Of a stretch of DNA of 64,000 nt, positions 8,601 to 16,433 are shown in pieces. The position numbers and the translations under genes are program-made. The stretch covers positions 1 through 64,000 of the forward strand of contig ONJC01000014.1 in assembly GCA_900318035.1 (NCBI GenBank), given 5' to 3'. Positions within the stretch are counted from its first letter, which is position 1, and the number at the start of each line of letters is the position of its first letter. Source of the stretch: an uncultured Methanobrevibacter sp. Lineage in GTDB: Archaea > Methanobacteriota > Methanobacteria > Methanobacteriales > Methanobacteriaceae. The notes beneath the pieces were generated by a model. The model worked only from the letters and a program-made list of their open reading frames with translations. It was not told the DNA's origin and did not search any database.

Positions 8601-9038
8601 TCGGGCATTGAAATTGTGGATGCATGCGCTTTCACGTGACTGGTTGTTGAAAAATTGGGTGTTAAAAACAGTTGTTTTGGTGTTTAAATTGCAGTATAGG
8701 CAAGCCCCTCTCCCATTTGACTTGTTGTCAGTGAATTGGCAGTTTTCAATAATCAATTTACCTCCGTTGAGTTTCACTGCACCGCCATCTTCCATGCTGA
8801 AAGCATTTTTGAAAACTATGTTTTTTAAGGTGATTTCTCCTGCATTGATGTTGAAGATGCGAGCTTTGCCGGCAGCATCGATGACATGACCCTTGCCATC
8901 TATGACCAGGCTGTCAACATCCACTTCGATTCCATCTGTAAACGCCGAATCCTGCATACCTGCAAAAACAATGTCTGAAGTTAAAGCTATTTCTTCCGCT
9001 TTGTTGTGGATTAAATCATTTAAGTCCCCGAAATTCAT
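5670..9038 (-). CDS. Large right-handed beta-helix protein without signal peptide
   Basis: A 1122-residue protein built from dozens of ~20-25-residue coils with the GGAI.N / FxxNxA pattern of chlamydial-Pmp and adhesin-like beta-helix proteins. Three caps of the form VIDG.GH.ID, each followed by F.I....ITLKNI.FKN, lie at about residues 46, 593 and 814. The protein therefore looks like three tandem helix modules. Methanobrevibacter adhesin-like proteins usually carry a signal peptide and C-terminal wall domains. This one begins MNFGDLNDLIHNKAEE, with no hydrophobic leader and no C-terminal anchor, so it appears cytoplasmic or non-classically exported. AGGTGAACCC precedes the start. It overlaps the downstream SIS-biotinyl gene by 11 bases. 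Such folds occur in polysaccharide-active enzymes as well as adhesins; no catalytic site could be assigned. Confidence 0.8.
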   Translation of the reverse strand: MNFGDLNDLIHNKAEEIALTSDIVFAGMQDSAFTDGIEVDVDSLVIDGKGHVIDAAGKARIFNINAGEITLKNIVFKNAFSMEDGGAVKLNGGKLIIENCQFTDNKSNGRGACLYCNLNTKTTVFNTQFFNNQSRESACIHNFNARVEISGSEFYDNQVKLNASTIINHKRARLLIRDTVFKNNAADNGGAILNFGKCEIFESLFINNITFDDGGAINNQAKSRLSISHTRFIENECGGDGGAVVNFSKASIDDALFLRNSSKNHGGAISNQKKGSLNISNTTFAYNDVEMNGGALTNWGKIDLKSSKFKNNASGEHGGAIFNQEECISNIESCDFSGNSCGYYGGAIFNWGDLNLEESSFMNNSSEFGGAINSAKKASMLISNSKFSQNASKNGAAIFNNSKHAKLIGCEFMSHHSRNVAYNSKSMIFINSIFRDNVCEDIVFSDEEGMLSYAGGEFKDNRVLRSVVYCIGEVSSLANVIFVNNISKRQSCADIYNEGYMVLFAVEFNLPHKSILNKGIMDVKNMSTSKINNHHIINDFSKKSKSKNDFNALNRRINENDSLELDEDYRLDVVESEFYEGGIEIKRNGLVIDGRGHTIDGAHLSRIFIINAKDVVLKDITFRNGAFFNDFDKYLFGGGAIVVLKDASLRLENCMFVNNRSNSNGGAISNDGTIESMDCKFIKNKAEMYGGAIHNRQTLTTSNDEFKGNSSRIASAIYNRGHLKIKKDISLEDNTSRFIEDIYNAGFVEESGFDDLIYDSSRVFKRHDTESFTYLMDKIENSEVIMLDHDIIFDYSKDFYLKYRLDIRKDLVIDGANHSIEYNLQDGETYFLDGANSASLFRIRKKDIKVTFKNIIFKNCYSNGRDIIDNSADLTIEGCRFINCRVIGDDCLINNKNILKIKNSNFSNNISSKKSLIDNSSKLEMSEVSFINNNSSAMGSCVTNSGEISVEKSQFKSNSTKNNAGCIYNGHDSSLRLANVEFSDNDAEVDGGVIYNYSEMDIADSKFEDNLANDEGGAINNRTSGELKITNSRFISNESKTNGGAIFNYGKVDVADCEFIRNHAKNRSGAIEHTRPLDKRKSSHLKVSNTKFKQNSAWEHDDIYSYDDADVEIKGMSDLNGK

Positions 9039-9641
9039 GGGTTCACCTGTAATATTAACTATGGAAATACTGTTATATTAAGTTACTTGGGGTATGAAAT
9101 CATTGATGTTAAAATAACATTGTCCATTAGCAAAAAGACCAACATTAACATTTGCAAATCAACATTTACAACCTAAAGTTATCCTTTGATATATATCCTC
9201 AAAAGAAATGAGTCGGAAAAGTGAAATTGCCGGCGTTAATGTTACAACCAGATATCTAAAACAGATAAAATAAGAACAAAAATAATTTAATGACAGCAAA
9301 ATGCGATTAAAAAGCACCAGCACTGACAATAACATTTACAGCATTGACAAAACTATCTCAAAAAATGAACACACGTTATGGTTTGCGATAATATTAATGA
9401 CTCCACATCAACATTAACAAGCATAATTGGCTATTTGTATCATGAAATCCAATTAAGTTCAAAATCCCAAATCGTCCCATCATCATATTGGGTCGAGTTT
9501 CTATGAATTTAAAAAATCAGAGGTTGTTTTGAAATTCACAGAGAGATATTTTCATTTTTTCCTGATTGTGTATTCTCCACCATTCTCTTGTGCGATGTGT
9601 CCTGTTAATGTGGATTCAGTTATGGTTAACTCACATTATCG
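9039..9641. other. 603-base gap with clustered AACATTWACA repeats and possible adhesin remnant
   Basis: No intact gene is seen. The decamer AACATTAACA or AACATTTACA occurs at 9141, 9161, 9331 and 9410, with an inverted relative at 9234 (GTTAATGTTA). This region holds the promoter of the beta-helix gene. At about 9560-9625 the minus strand, in one frame, encodes a short segment resembling a beta-helix coil (STLTGHIAQENGG) before a stop. This may be the decayed end of another adhesin-like gene. The repeats could be operators or relics of that repetitive gene. Confidence 0.35.
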
Positions 9642-10199
9642 CTATTTAAAAATTTGTCCTTGGAATCTGTATACGTCACAGCTTTCATCCATCCAGCTGT
9701 CAGCGCTGATTCCCGCTTTCATACAGGTATTTTCTAAAAACTCTTCAATGCCGAAGGCATTTTCTGTAGCTACCTGCGGAAGCAACAGGCCTCTGGAGTA
9801 TCCTTTCTGAATAATCAATCCGTCACGGCCAATTTCAATTTCATCAAAGTATTGGTCAGGGTGTGCTACAACAATAAGTTCAGGTTTGCTCAAAACGGTC
9901 ACTTCCAAATCAAGTATTGGAAATTCGTCTTTGGTAACTGCACTGAATCTAGGGTCTCTGAATGCGGCTGCAATAGCTACTTCGATTGTTGCATTGATTG
10001 CACTTTCAATCGGTTCAGCATATCCTATGCAGCCTCTCAGTTCGTTATTCTTGTTTAATGTAACGAACACTCCTAATTTTTCATCTAATTCAATTGGATA
10101 ATCTTCAGGTATTTCTAATTTCTCTTTGGTTTTTATATAATGTTCAATTGTTTGTTTTGCTATGTCAACTAAGTATTCTCCAGCTTTATCACTTATCAT
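9642..10199 (-). CDS. AMMECR1-family protein
   Basis: A 185-residue AMMECR1-domain protein, widely conserved in archaea and of unsettled biochemical role. The hallmark LRGCIGYAEP is at about residues 56-65, and the AFRDPRFSAVTKDE segment is typical. The longer frame from 10286 is rejected: the ATG at 10199 overlaps the tldD stop as TAATG, a classic coupled start. Transcription with tldD is therefore nearly certain. It is cytoplasmic, with no signal. AMMECR1 genes sit beside varied metabolic genes in archaea; linkage to the TldD protease suggests nothing more specific than peptide or cofactor handling. Confidence 0.9.
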   Translation of the reverse strand: MISDKAGEYLVDIAKQTIEHYIKTKEKLEIPEDYPIELDEKLGVFVTLNKNNELRGCIGYAEPIESAINATIEVAIAAAFRDPRFSAVTKDEFPILDLEVTVLSKPELIVVAHPDQYFDEIEIGRDGLIIQKGYSRGLLLPQVATENAFGIEEFLENTCMKAGISADSWMDESCDVYRFQGQIFK

Positions 10200-11569
10200 T
10201 ATCCCATTCCTCCTACTAGTGCATTCATTATTCTTGTGTGTGGACCTCCATCGCCTACAGGGGCAGTCTGACCATCTTTTCCACAAAATCCGACGCTTAA
10301 TTTAAAGTCGTTTCCGATAGCATCAATGTTTTTAAGAGTTTCAAGGATATTTCCTGATAATGAAACATCTCTTAGAGGTGTTTTCAGCTCTCCGTTTTCA
10401 ATTAAATATCCTTCAGCAGCATTGAATTGGAAAATTCCTTTGCCTGTGTCCACCTGTCCGCCTCTTGAACCTTTCAGATAAATTCCATTGGGAATGTCTT
10501 CAAGCAACTCTTCAAATGTATTGTCTCCTGGCTGCAGGTATGTATTGCTCATTCTGACAATTGGTTTGTCGGCAATAATTGATCTTGCATTTCCTGATGA
10601 TTTCATGCCCAATTGTGAGGAGGTTTCCCTTGAGTTTAAAAGGGATATTAATTTTCCATCCTTAACCAGTTGGTTCGGTTTTGTTTTGACGCCTTCCACA
10701 TCATAAGGATAATAACCGAACCCTTCCTTTAGGCTTGCATCATCAAAGATATTTACAATATCGGAGGCTATCATCTCGCCGACCTTGTCCTTCAGAATCG
10801 AATCATTCTGCAGTATCAAATCACCTTCAACCGCATGGCCTAATGCTTCATGAATCAGAACACCAGTCAGCTCAGGATCTGCAATTACTGGAAACTGTCC
10901 GGATGGTGCAGGTTTTGCATCGAGCAGCCTTACAGCCTTTTCTCCGATATTTCTTCCGAATTCTTCAATATCTTTATTGGCAATTACTTCAAATCCCTTG
11001 ACTCCGCCAAGACTCCCATGGCCGAATTGAATAATTTCCCCATCGGTTGCAGAGGCATTTAAAGCCATTCTGACTCTTGAGGTTTTAACCTGGATTTCTG
11101 ATCCCTCACTGTTCATGAACAGTTCATTCACTTCACTGTCACCATAGCTTGCAGTTGTACTGTTCACTTTCTCAATTGAAGCGGCATCGCTTGCTGCCTT
11201 CATGATTTCCTTTTTCTCTTCAATTGATATGTCTTTGAAAGGTATTTCAACATCAACGGCAATTTTATCTTTTATGACTTCACTTTCACTTAATTTGACG
11301 TCTCCTTTAAGTGATGTTGACAATTTAATTGCAGTTTCAGTTATTTCATTAATTTTTGATAAGTCTGTAGTGTATGCAAAACCCCATGCGCCGTTATTCA
11401 AAACTCTAATTCTTGCACCTAAACTCATTCCGGTGTTGATTTCATCAACGGCTCCATCTTTCATTATTATGGAAGTATTTTCGCCAATTCCAGAGCGAAT
11501 ATCTATGTAATCTACTTTTGGGGTTGTTTTTTCAATAACTTTTTCGAATAAATCAATATATTCTTCCAT
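10199..11569 (-). CDS. tldD: TldD/PmbA-family metalloprotease (TldD)
   Basis: A 456-residue TldD protein. The zinc-binding motif [11 protein letters not shown] at about residues 238-248 (HExxxH form) and the C-terminal GLCGKDGQ/GDGGPHT-like segment are diagnostic; length is normal for the family. TldD works as a heterodimer with TldE/PmbA and trims modified or leader peptides. No tldE lies next to it here, so the partner must be encoded elsewhere. It is the first gene of an operon with the AMMECR1 protein. Its likely promoter is far upstream, at about 11730-11780, leaving a leader of roughly 150 bases that contains a 42-codon open frame. Confidence 0.92.
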   Translation of the reverse strand: MEEYIDLFEKVIEKTTPKVDYIDIRSGIGENTSIIMKDGAVDEINTGMSLGARIRVLNNGAWGFAYTTDLSKINEITETAIKLSTSLKGDVKLSESEVIKDKIAVDVEIPFKDISIEEKKEIMKAASDAASIEKVNSTTASYGDSEVNELFMNSEGSEIQVKTSRVRMALNASATDGEIIQFGHGSLGGVKGFEVIANKDIEEFGRNIGEKAVRLLDAKPAPSGQFPVIADPELTGVLIHEALGHAVEGDLILQNDSILKDKVGEMIASDIVNIFDDASLKEGFGYYPYDVEGVKTKPNQLVKDGKLISLLNSRETSSQLGMKSSGNARSIIADKPIVRMSNTYLQPGDNTFEELLEDIPNGIYLKGSRGGQVDTGKGIFQFNAAEGYLIENGELKTPLRDVSLSGNILETLKNIDAIGNDFKLSVGFCGKDGQTAPVGDGGPHTRIMNALVGGMG

Positions 11570-11897
11570 ATTATCACTTTAACCAGTTTTGCATGATTGA
11601 TTTTTCCCAACCTTATCTAAGTTGCGAATTTCATAATTATATACATTAATTCGTTTCGAGCAATCATCTGTCATTGCAGACAACAATCTTTTTTTGTATT
11701 GCTCCATAATCAAATGCTATGTATATTATATTTTGTCTTTTTTATATATAAAGCAAGTGAAAGAGCATTTGAAAAGTAATGGTTTGATTTTTTTAGCTAA
11801 TTCATATTGTGCTTTTCGCTATTCTTAACGTAGACATATAAAAACTTATATGCATCAACAATAAATATTTAATTTGTATACTAGGTTAGGTGATGCC
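11570..11897. other. Divergent control region between tldD and the FAD oxidoreductase
   Basis: An AT-rich region of 328 bases. On the minus strand the shared promoter element (11757-11780) is followed by the TATA-like TTTATATATA (about 11742-11752). A 42-codon frame (11707 down to 11579) ends ten bases before the tldD start. It is possibly a leader peptide, but no ribosome site precedes it and conservation is unknown. On the plus strand, TATATAAAAACTTATATG-like sequence near 11835-11855 is a plausible promoter for the oxidoreductase. Confidence 0.35.
11757..11780 (-). promoter_or_regulatory. Shared upstream promoter element, copy 2 (tldD operon)
   Basis: The minus strand reads ATTACTTTTCAAATGCTCTT, a 17-18 of 20 match to the copies before the integrase and hel308. 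It is followed within about 10 bases by the TATA-like box TTTATATATA. It marks a leftward promoter about 150 bases before tldD. Confidence 0.45.
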
Positions 11898-13106
11898 ATG
11901 ATTACGATAGTGGGCGCTGGTGCAGGTGGTGGGCTTCTGGCCCGAGAACTTGCCAAAAATGGTATTAAGGTCACTATATTGGAAAAGGGGCCTTATATAG
12001 ATTCGAAGGATGCTTTTAATTATTATAATGATTATCCTCCTGATGTTGATTTGCTTGCAACAACATGTGTTGGGGGCTCAACATTAGTTTCAATGGCAAA
12101 TATGGTAAGGGCACTTGATGAGGAACTTCACCAGTTTGGAATTGATCTGAGTGAGGAATATGAATATGTGGAGGATTTGGTTGGAGTTCATGAACTTGAC
12201 GATTCCCATATTGGTCGTGGAACACAACTGTTTTTGGATGCTGCTGAAGAACTGGGGCTGAATGTGTCCAAAATGCCAAAAGCAATCCGTGAAGAGGAAT
12301 GTATTCAATGCGGAAAATGTGCTTTCGGATGTCCTGTCGATGCAAAATGGTCAGCGAAGGACTTCATTGATGAAGCGGTAGAAGCCGGAGCAACTTTAAT
12401 AACTGATGCTGAAGTGACTGACATCATATTGTGCAACATGGAGGCATGTGGTGTTAAATATGTTGTGAATAACGAGGAAAAACTTTTAAGAACTGATAAG
12501 ATTATTTTATGTGCAGGTGCTATTGACTCTGCGATAATATTGAAACATATCGGTCTTGCAGGCATCGGCCGTGAACTGTTTTTTGATCCGTTTGTTTCTG
12601 TTGGAGGATATTTGAAAGACATAAATTTCAACACCGAAGTCCAGATGGCAGGCCTTGTAGTCGGTAAAAACTTTGTATTGTCTCCTCACTTTTCATCTTT
12701 CATCAAGGAAAACATTCCAGACGACAGTGTTGAAGACAAGGACATATTGTCCATCATGGTTAAAACACCTGATGAGGCAAAAGGATATATTCACACTGAC
12801 GGGTTTGTAAACAAGACAAATACAATCACTGACATCAGATATCTGGCAGAAGGAGTGGCTACTGCAGGTTTCATTCTTGAAAAAGCAGGAGTTGACCCAA
12901 AAACAATAGGTTCAACTGTTTATCGGGGCGCACACCCTGGCGGAACTGCAGCTATAGGAAAAGTGGTTGACAGCAATCTGGAAACAGAAATTCCTAATTT
13001 GTTTGTCTGTGATGCAAGCGTATTGCCTATATCTCCCGGAAAACCTCCGATATTAACAATACTTGCACTGTCTAAAAGACTTGCAGATTATTTAAAAAAT
13101 AAGTAA
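11898..13106 (+). CDS. FAD-dependent oxidoreductase with a ferredoxin-like cluster (GMC-type)
   Basis: A 402-residue flavoprotein. The Rossmann motif GAGAGGGLLARELAKNG begins at residue 5, a CIQCGKCAFGCP iron-sulfur motif lies near residue 136, and the C-terminus has the glucose-methanol-choline-type ending HPGGTAAIG...NLFVCDASVLP. The frame opens at 11874, but ATG 11898 follows TAGGTGATG and directly precedes the dinucleotide fold, so it is preferred. A single CxxCxxCxxxCP set suggests one [4Fe-4S] cluster passing electrons to FAD. The substrate is unknown. The family occurs across methanogens. Transcription is divergent from tldD and convergent with pyrI. Confidence 0.8.
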   Translation: MITIVGAGAGGGLLARELAKNGIKVTILEKGPYIDSKDAFNYYNDYPPDVDLLATTCVGGSTLVSMANMVRALDEELHQFGIDLSEEYEYVEDLVGVHELDDSHIGRGTQLFLDAAEELGLNVSKMPKAIREEECIQCGKCAFGCPVDAKWSAKDFIDEAVEAGATLITDAEVTDIILCNMEACGVKYVVNNEEKLLRTDKIILCAGAIDSAIILKHIGLAGIGRELFFDPFVSVGGYLKDINFNTEVQMAGLVVGKNFVLSPHFSSFIKENIPDDSVEDKDILSIMVKTPDEAKGYIHTDGFVNKTNTITDIRYLAEGVATAGFILEKAGVDPKTIGSTVYRGAHPGGTAAIGKVVDSNLETEIPNLFVCDASVLPISPGKPPILTILALSKRLADYLKNK

Positions 13107-13111
13107 GAAGA

Positions 13112-13591
13112 TTATTCGAATTGTTTTTCGATATCTTCTGTTTTTATTAATTTTTCACAGTAATGGCACCTTACAACAGGAGGGTATTCCTGAATAACAT
13201 TGAATACTGGTGTTATAGGCTCATTTTCATAATTTGTAATGCATTTTGGATTTGTACATTTAAGAATTGATGTGATTTTTTCAGGAAGCGCACTTTTATA
13301 TTTTTTGACAGGTTCATAATTCCTGATGATATTAATTGTTGCTTTTGGAGCGATTAAAGCAATCTGATTCAGTTCCTGATAGTCCAATTCTCTGTTTTCG
13401 ATTTTTAAAATATCTTTTCTTCCAAATTCGCCGGATGAAACATTCATAGCTATTGTAACGTTTTTGACATCATCATCCGGAAGGCCTAAAACTTTTAAGA
13501 TGTGCAATGATTTGTTTGCAGTAATGTGATCAATTACTGTACCATTTTCAATGGCTTTGATTTTCAATTCGGATTTGTCCTTAATATTCAT
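13112..13591 (-). CDS. pyrI: Aspartate carbamoyltransferase regulatory subunit
   Basis: A 159-residue PyrI. The N-terminal allosteric nucleotide-binding domain includes [12 protein letters not shown], and the C-terminal zinc domain has the four cysteines (CTNPKC about residues 112-117, CHYC about 142-145). It binds the catalytic subunit PyrB and mediates CTP feedback on pyrimidine synthesis. PyrB is not in the window. It is the last gene of the leftward series hisA-ribL-argC-flavodoxin-pyrI, where gaps are 4 to 17 bases. Confidence 0.95.
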   Translation of the reverse strand: MNIKDKSELKIKAIENGTVIDHITANKSLHILKVLGLPDDDVKNVTIAMNVSSGEFGRKDILKIENRELDYQELNQIALIAPKATINIIRNYEPVKKYKSALPEKITSILKCTNPKCITNYENEPITPVFNVIQEYPPVVRCHYCEKLIKTEDIEKQFE

Positions 13592-13602
13592 TTAATCTAC
13601 CC

Positions 13603-14091
13603 TTAATACATCCTCAAATCTTTCATTTCAATAATCACTTCAGTATCTTGCTCCAGTTTTTCAGGACTTTTTCCTTTAGTGGAAATGGTAAAGCTTTCAA
13701 TGACTCTGGCTCCGCGCATTTTAACTTTTTCTTCAAGTCTTTTAATATTTGATTCGCCACGGTTAGCATCCATTGTAGCAAAGAGTATCACATCTTTACC
13801 CCTTAAATTGCATCTGTCGATTATTGTAAGTATTGCGGGTGTCGGATTTCCAGACCATGTTGGTGTTCCAAAATAGATTGTATCATAAGGTGTCAAATCA
13901 ACACTTGCAGGAACTATGTCTGTTTTTGTTTCTCTGTATGCATTAATGGAAGATAATAGTTTATTTTTAAATCCTTCACGATTTTTCAAATCGTGTATTT
14001 TCAGCAGGTCTGCTCTTAATTTTTTGGCCAGGGTTCTGGCTACTAGTTCTGTTGTTCCTCCTTGTGAATAAAAAATTATCAATTTTTTCAT
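13603..14091 (-). CDS. Flavodoxin-family protein
   Basis: A 162-residue flavodoxin-like protein. The FMN phosphate loop is at the start (FYSQGGTTELVA, residues 7-18), the second loop is TPTWSGNPTPA (about 89-99), and there is a Rossmann-like alternation throughout. It would carry electrons with FMN in the cytoplasm. Its position between argC and pyrI in one leftward operon gives no clear partner. Length fits short-chain flavodoxins. The redox partner is unknown. Confidence 0.85.
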   Translation of the reverse strand: MKKLIIFYSQGGTTELVARTLAKKLRADLLKIHDLKNREGFKNKLLSSINAYRETKTDIVPASVDLTPYDTIYFGTPTWSGNPTPAILTIIDRCNLRGKDVILFATMDANRGESNIKRLEEKVKMRGARVIESFTISTKGKSPEKLEQDTEVIIEMKDLRMY

Positions 14092-14108
14092 TGTTTTTCT
14101 CCTTTTGA

Positions 14109-15131
14109 TTAAGGATGGAGACCGAAGTGTGTTAAACCTAACTTCTCATCAATGCCAAGAATTATGTTCATGTTTTGTATGGCCTGGCCTGATGCTCCTT
14201 TAACAAGATTGTCAATTGCTGAAAGCATAACCAATCTTCCGGTTTCATCTATTTCGAATCCGCCGATGTGTACGAAGTTAGATCCTCTCACTGCACTTAA
14301 ATGTGGTATTTCTCCATCGTCCATGAGTTTTATGAAGAACTCTTTGCCGTATTCTTTTTCGTAAAGTTTTCTGATTTCTTCAGGTGTGATATCTATATTT
14401 TCTTCATTTAAAAAGCTATGGCTTGTAGTTTGAATTCCACGATTGACCGGAACCAGATGAGGTGTGAATGAAACTTTAACTCCTTCAAAGCCTTTCAGTT
14501 CCTGTTGGATTTCGGACATGTGCCTGTGTGAGCTTATTTTATATGGATTTATATTGTCTGCAATGTTTGGATAATGTGTAGTTGCAGATGGATTTACTCC
14601 TGCGCCGCTGACTCCTGTTTTGGAATCGATAATGATTCTTTCCACAATGTCATTTTTAACTAACGGATATGAAGATAGAATCGCTCCTGTCGGGAAACAT
14701 CCAGGGTTTGCCACAAGGTCTGCCTTTTTAATTTCATCTCTGTACAGTTCAGGGAGTCCGAATGCTCCTTTATTTTCACTGTCAGTGTGTTCCATTCCAT
14801 ACCATTTTTCATACACTGCAGTGTCTCTGTATCTGTAGTCTCCACTTAAGTCAACTACTTTTGTTCCGGTTTCCAATATTTCCGGAACAATTTTCATTGA
14901 TGCTCCGTGAGGGGTTGCTGTAAATACAACATCTACATCAAGTTCTGACGGACTTTTGTTTTCAAAAACGAGTCCTGAATCTCTTATGTGTGGGTGGATT
15001 TTATGTGCAGGGGTTCCATCGTACTGTCTTGAAGTGATGTTTGTCACTTCAACTTCCGGATGGTTTGAAAGCATTCTTAAAAGTTCTCCACCTGTATAGC
15101 CACTTGCTCCTATAATAGCTACTTTAAACAT
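14109..15131 (-). CDS. argC: N-acetyl-gamma-glutamyl-phosphate reductase
   Basis: A 340-residue ArgC, which reduces N-acetylglutamyl phosphate to the semialdehyde with NADPH in arginine synthesis. The dinucleotide motif [14 protein letters not shown] is at residues 8-21 and the catalytic cysteine lies in NPGCFPT (about residue 143). Length and full-length similarity are normal. It starts 12 bases after ribL in a dense minus-strand operon. No other arg gene is in the window. Confidence 0.95.
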   Translation of the reverse strand: MFKVAIIGASGYTGGELLRMLSNHPEVEVTNITSRQYDGTPAHKIHPHIRDSGLVFENKSPSELDVDVVFTATPHGASMKIVPEILETGTKVVDLSGDYRYRDTAVYEKWYGMEHTDSENKGAFGLPELYRDEIKKADLVANPGCFPTGAILSSYPLVKNDIVERIIIDSKTGVSGAGVNPSATTHYPNIADNINPYKISSHRHMSEIQQELKGFEGVKVSFTPHLVPVNRGIQTTSHSFLNEENIDITPEEIRKLYEKEYGKEFFIKLMDDGEIPHLSAVRGSNFVHIGGFEIDETGRLVMLSAIDNLVKGASGQAIQNMNIILGIDEKLGLTHFGLHP

Positions 15132-15143
15132 TTCATTGTCTCC

Positions 15144-15608
15144 TTAGTCTTCACAATTGTCTAATATTTTTCCTTCAAAGTTTGTTCTTCTAGCTTTTTT
15201 GATAATTTTACAGCTGCTGTCAAGTTCACAATCGCGATATTTTTCAACGCGTATTGCTTTGGCCTTCAGGCCTCTTTTATCGATAGCTGCCTGTAATCTT
15301 GATATGTCGTGGTTTTGGTCCGCACCGACGGTGATGATGTCAGGGTCAATTTCATAAACGATTTTGAATACATCACCATTTGGATCGCCAAGGTATGCTT
15401 CATCTACTGGTTTTAACATTTTAATCAGTTCCAAACGCTGATCCTCTCCAACAATTGGAACTCTTTTTCTTCTCTCGACTGTTGAGTCACGCGCTACAAC
15501 AACATAAAGTTTAGCATTTTCTCCACCAAGTTTCTTTGACTCTTCAAGATAAACGCCATGTCCAGGGTGGAGTATGTCGAATGTTCCGGTTGCCATTACT
15601 TTTTTCAT
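15144..15608 (-). CDS. ribL: Archaeal FAD synthase (FMN adenylyltransferase)
   Basis: A 154-residue nucleotidyltransferase of the cytidylyltransferase-like fold. GTFDILHPGHG near the N-terminus is the nucleotide-binding HxGH box and VGADQNHD lies later. The length and sequence fit RibL, the archaeal enzyme that adenylates FMN to FAD. The flavodoxin and flavoproteins nearby are consistent but not specific. It lies 4 bases from hisA. A glycerol-phosphate cytidylyltransferase assignment is the main alternative; in methanogens this family is RibL. Confidence 0.85.
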   Translation of the reverse strand: MKKVMATGTFDILHPGHGVYLEESKKLGGENAKLYVVVARDSTVERRKRVPIVGEDQRLELIKMLKPVDEAYLGDPNGDVFKIVYEIDPDIITVGADQNHDISRLQAAIDKRGLKAKAIRVEKYRDCELDSSCKIIKKARRTNFEGKILDNCED

Positions 15609-15612
15609 TCAA

Positions 15613-16350
15613 TTACCTCTTTTGGTATTTTAAAGCTTCAGTCAAATCAATTTTATTAGTATAAAGTGCAGAACCGATTACAATTCCTTCCACACCACTT
15701 TTGTTTAATTTTTTAATGTCATCTATTGTTGTGATTCCGCCTGAATATACAATAGGCAAATCAACAGATTTTTTAAGCTCTTCTACAGGCTCTGTGTAAA
15801 AGCCTCCCAGAAGACCTTCCACATCAACATTTGTAAATAAAATACTACCTGCCCCATGGTCCTTAAATTCCTGTGAGATTTCTGTAGGGCTTTTGTCAAT
15901 CTTTTCCTGCCATCCCTTGATTACAACTTTGTTGTCCTTGCTGTCAAGTGAAATCATGATTCTCTCTGAGCCGTACTCATCGGACAATTCGGTTATGGTT
16001 TTTGGATTTTGTATTCCCATGGTTCCGATTATAATCCTTTCAATGTCCAAATCCAATAATTGGCTCGCATATTCTGTGCTTCTTATTCCTCCCCCAAGTT
16101 GGATTGGAACGCTGACTTCTTTTAGAATCTTTTTGATAATGTCAAAGCTTGCCACTCCATTTATTGTTCCGTCGAGGTCAATAACATGGATGTTTTTTGC
16201 TCCCAAGTCTTCCCAGTGTTTTGCAACAAGCTCGGGATTTTCTATTTCTACCATTTCACTTCCGGGTTCGCCTTGAACAAGTTGAACACATTTTCCATTT
16301 TTGATGTCAACAGCAGGCATCACTAACATTTCATCTTTTTTTAATGACAT
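15613..16350 (-). CDS. hisA: Phosphoribosyl-formimino-AICAR-phosphate isomerase
   Basis: A 245-residue (beta-alpha)8 barrel. The first-strand signature MPAVDIKNGKCVQLVQG, the mid-barrel DLDGTINGVASF and the C-terminal SGGITTIDDI with GIVIGSALY define HisA, the fourth step of histidine synthesis. Two phosphate-binding half-barrel motifs are present. It is first in the leftward operon; its promoter faces that of the AraC-type regulator in an 83-base gap. HisF is the close paralogue, but the VQLVQGEPG segment favours HisA. Confidence 0.95.
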   Translation of the reverse strand: MSLKKDEMLVMPAVDIKNGKCVQLVQGEPGSEMVEIENPELVAKHWEDLGAKNIHVIDLDGTINGVASFDIIKKILKEVSVPIQLGGGIRSTEYASQLLDLDIERIIIGTMGIQNPKTITELSDEYGSERIMISLDSKDNKVVIKGWQEKIDKSPTEISQEFKDHGAGSILFTNVDVEGLLGGFYTEPVEELKKSVDLPIVYSGGITTIDDIKKLNKSGVEGIVIGSALYTNKIDLTEALKYQKR

Positions 16351-16433
16351 TTACATTTTTCCTGTAATATTTTATTATAATATAACTATTTGTTTTAAAA
16401 TGTTTTATATGTATTGATTTCAAAAGTAGATAT

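Noticed and set aside
9529..9810. Plus-strand 93-codon frame
   Set aside because: Mostly antisense to the AMMECR1 gene; no ribosome site.
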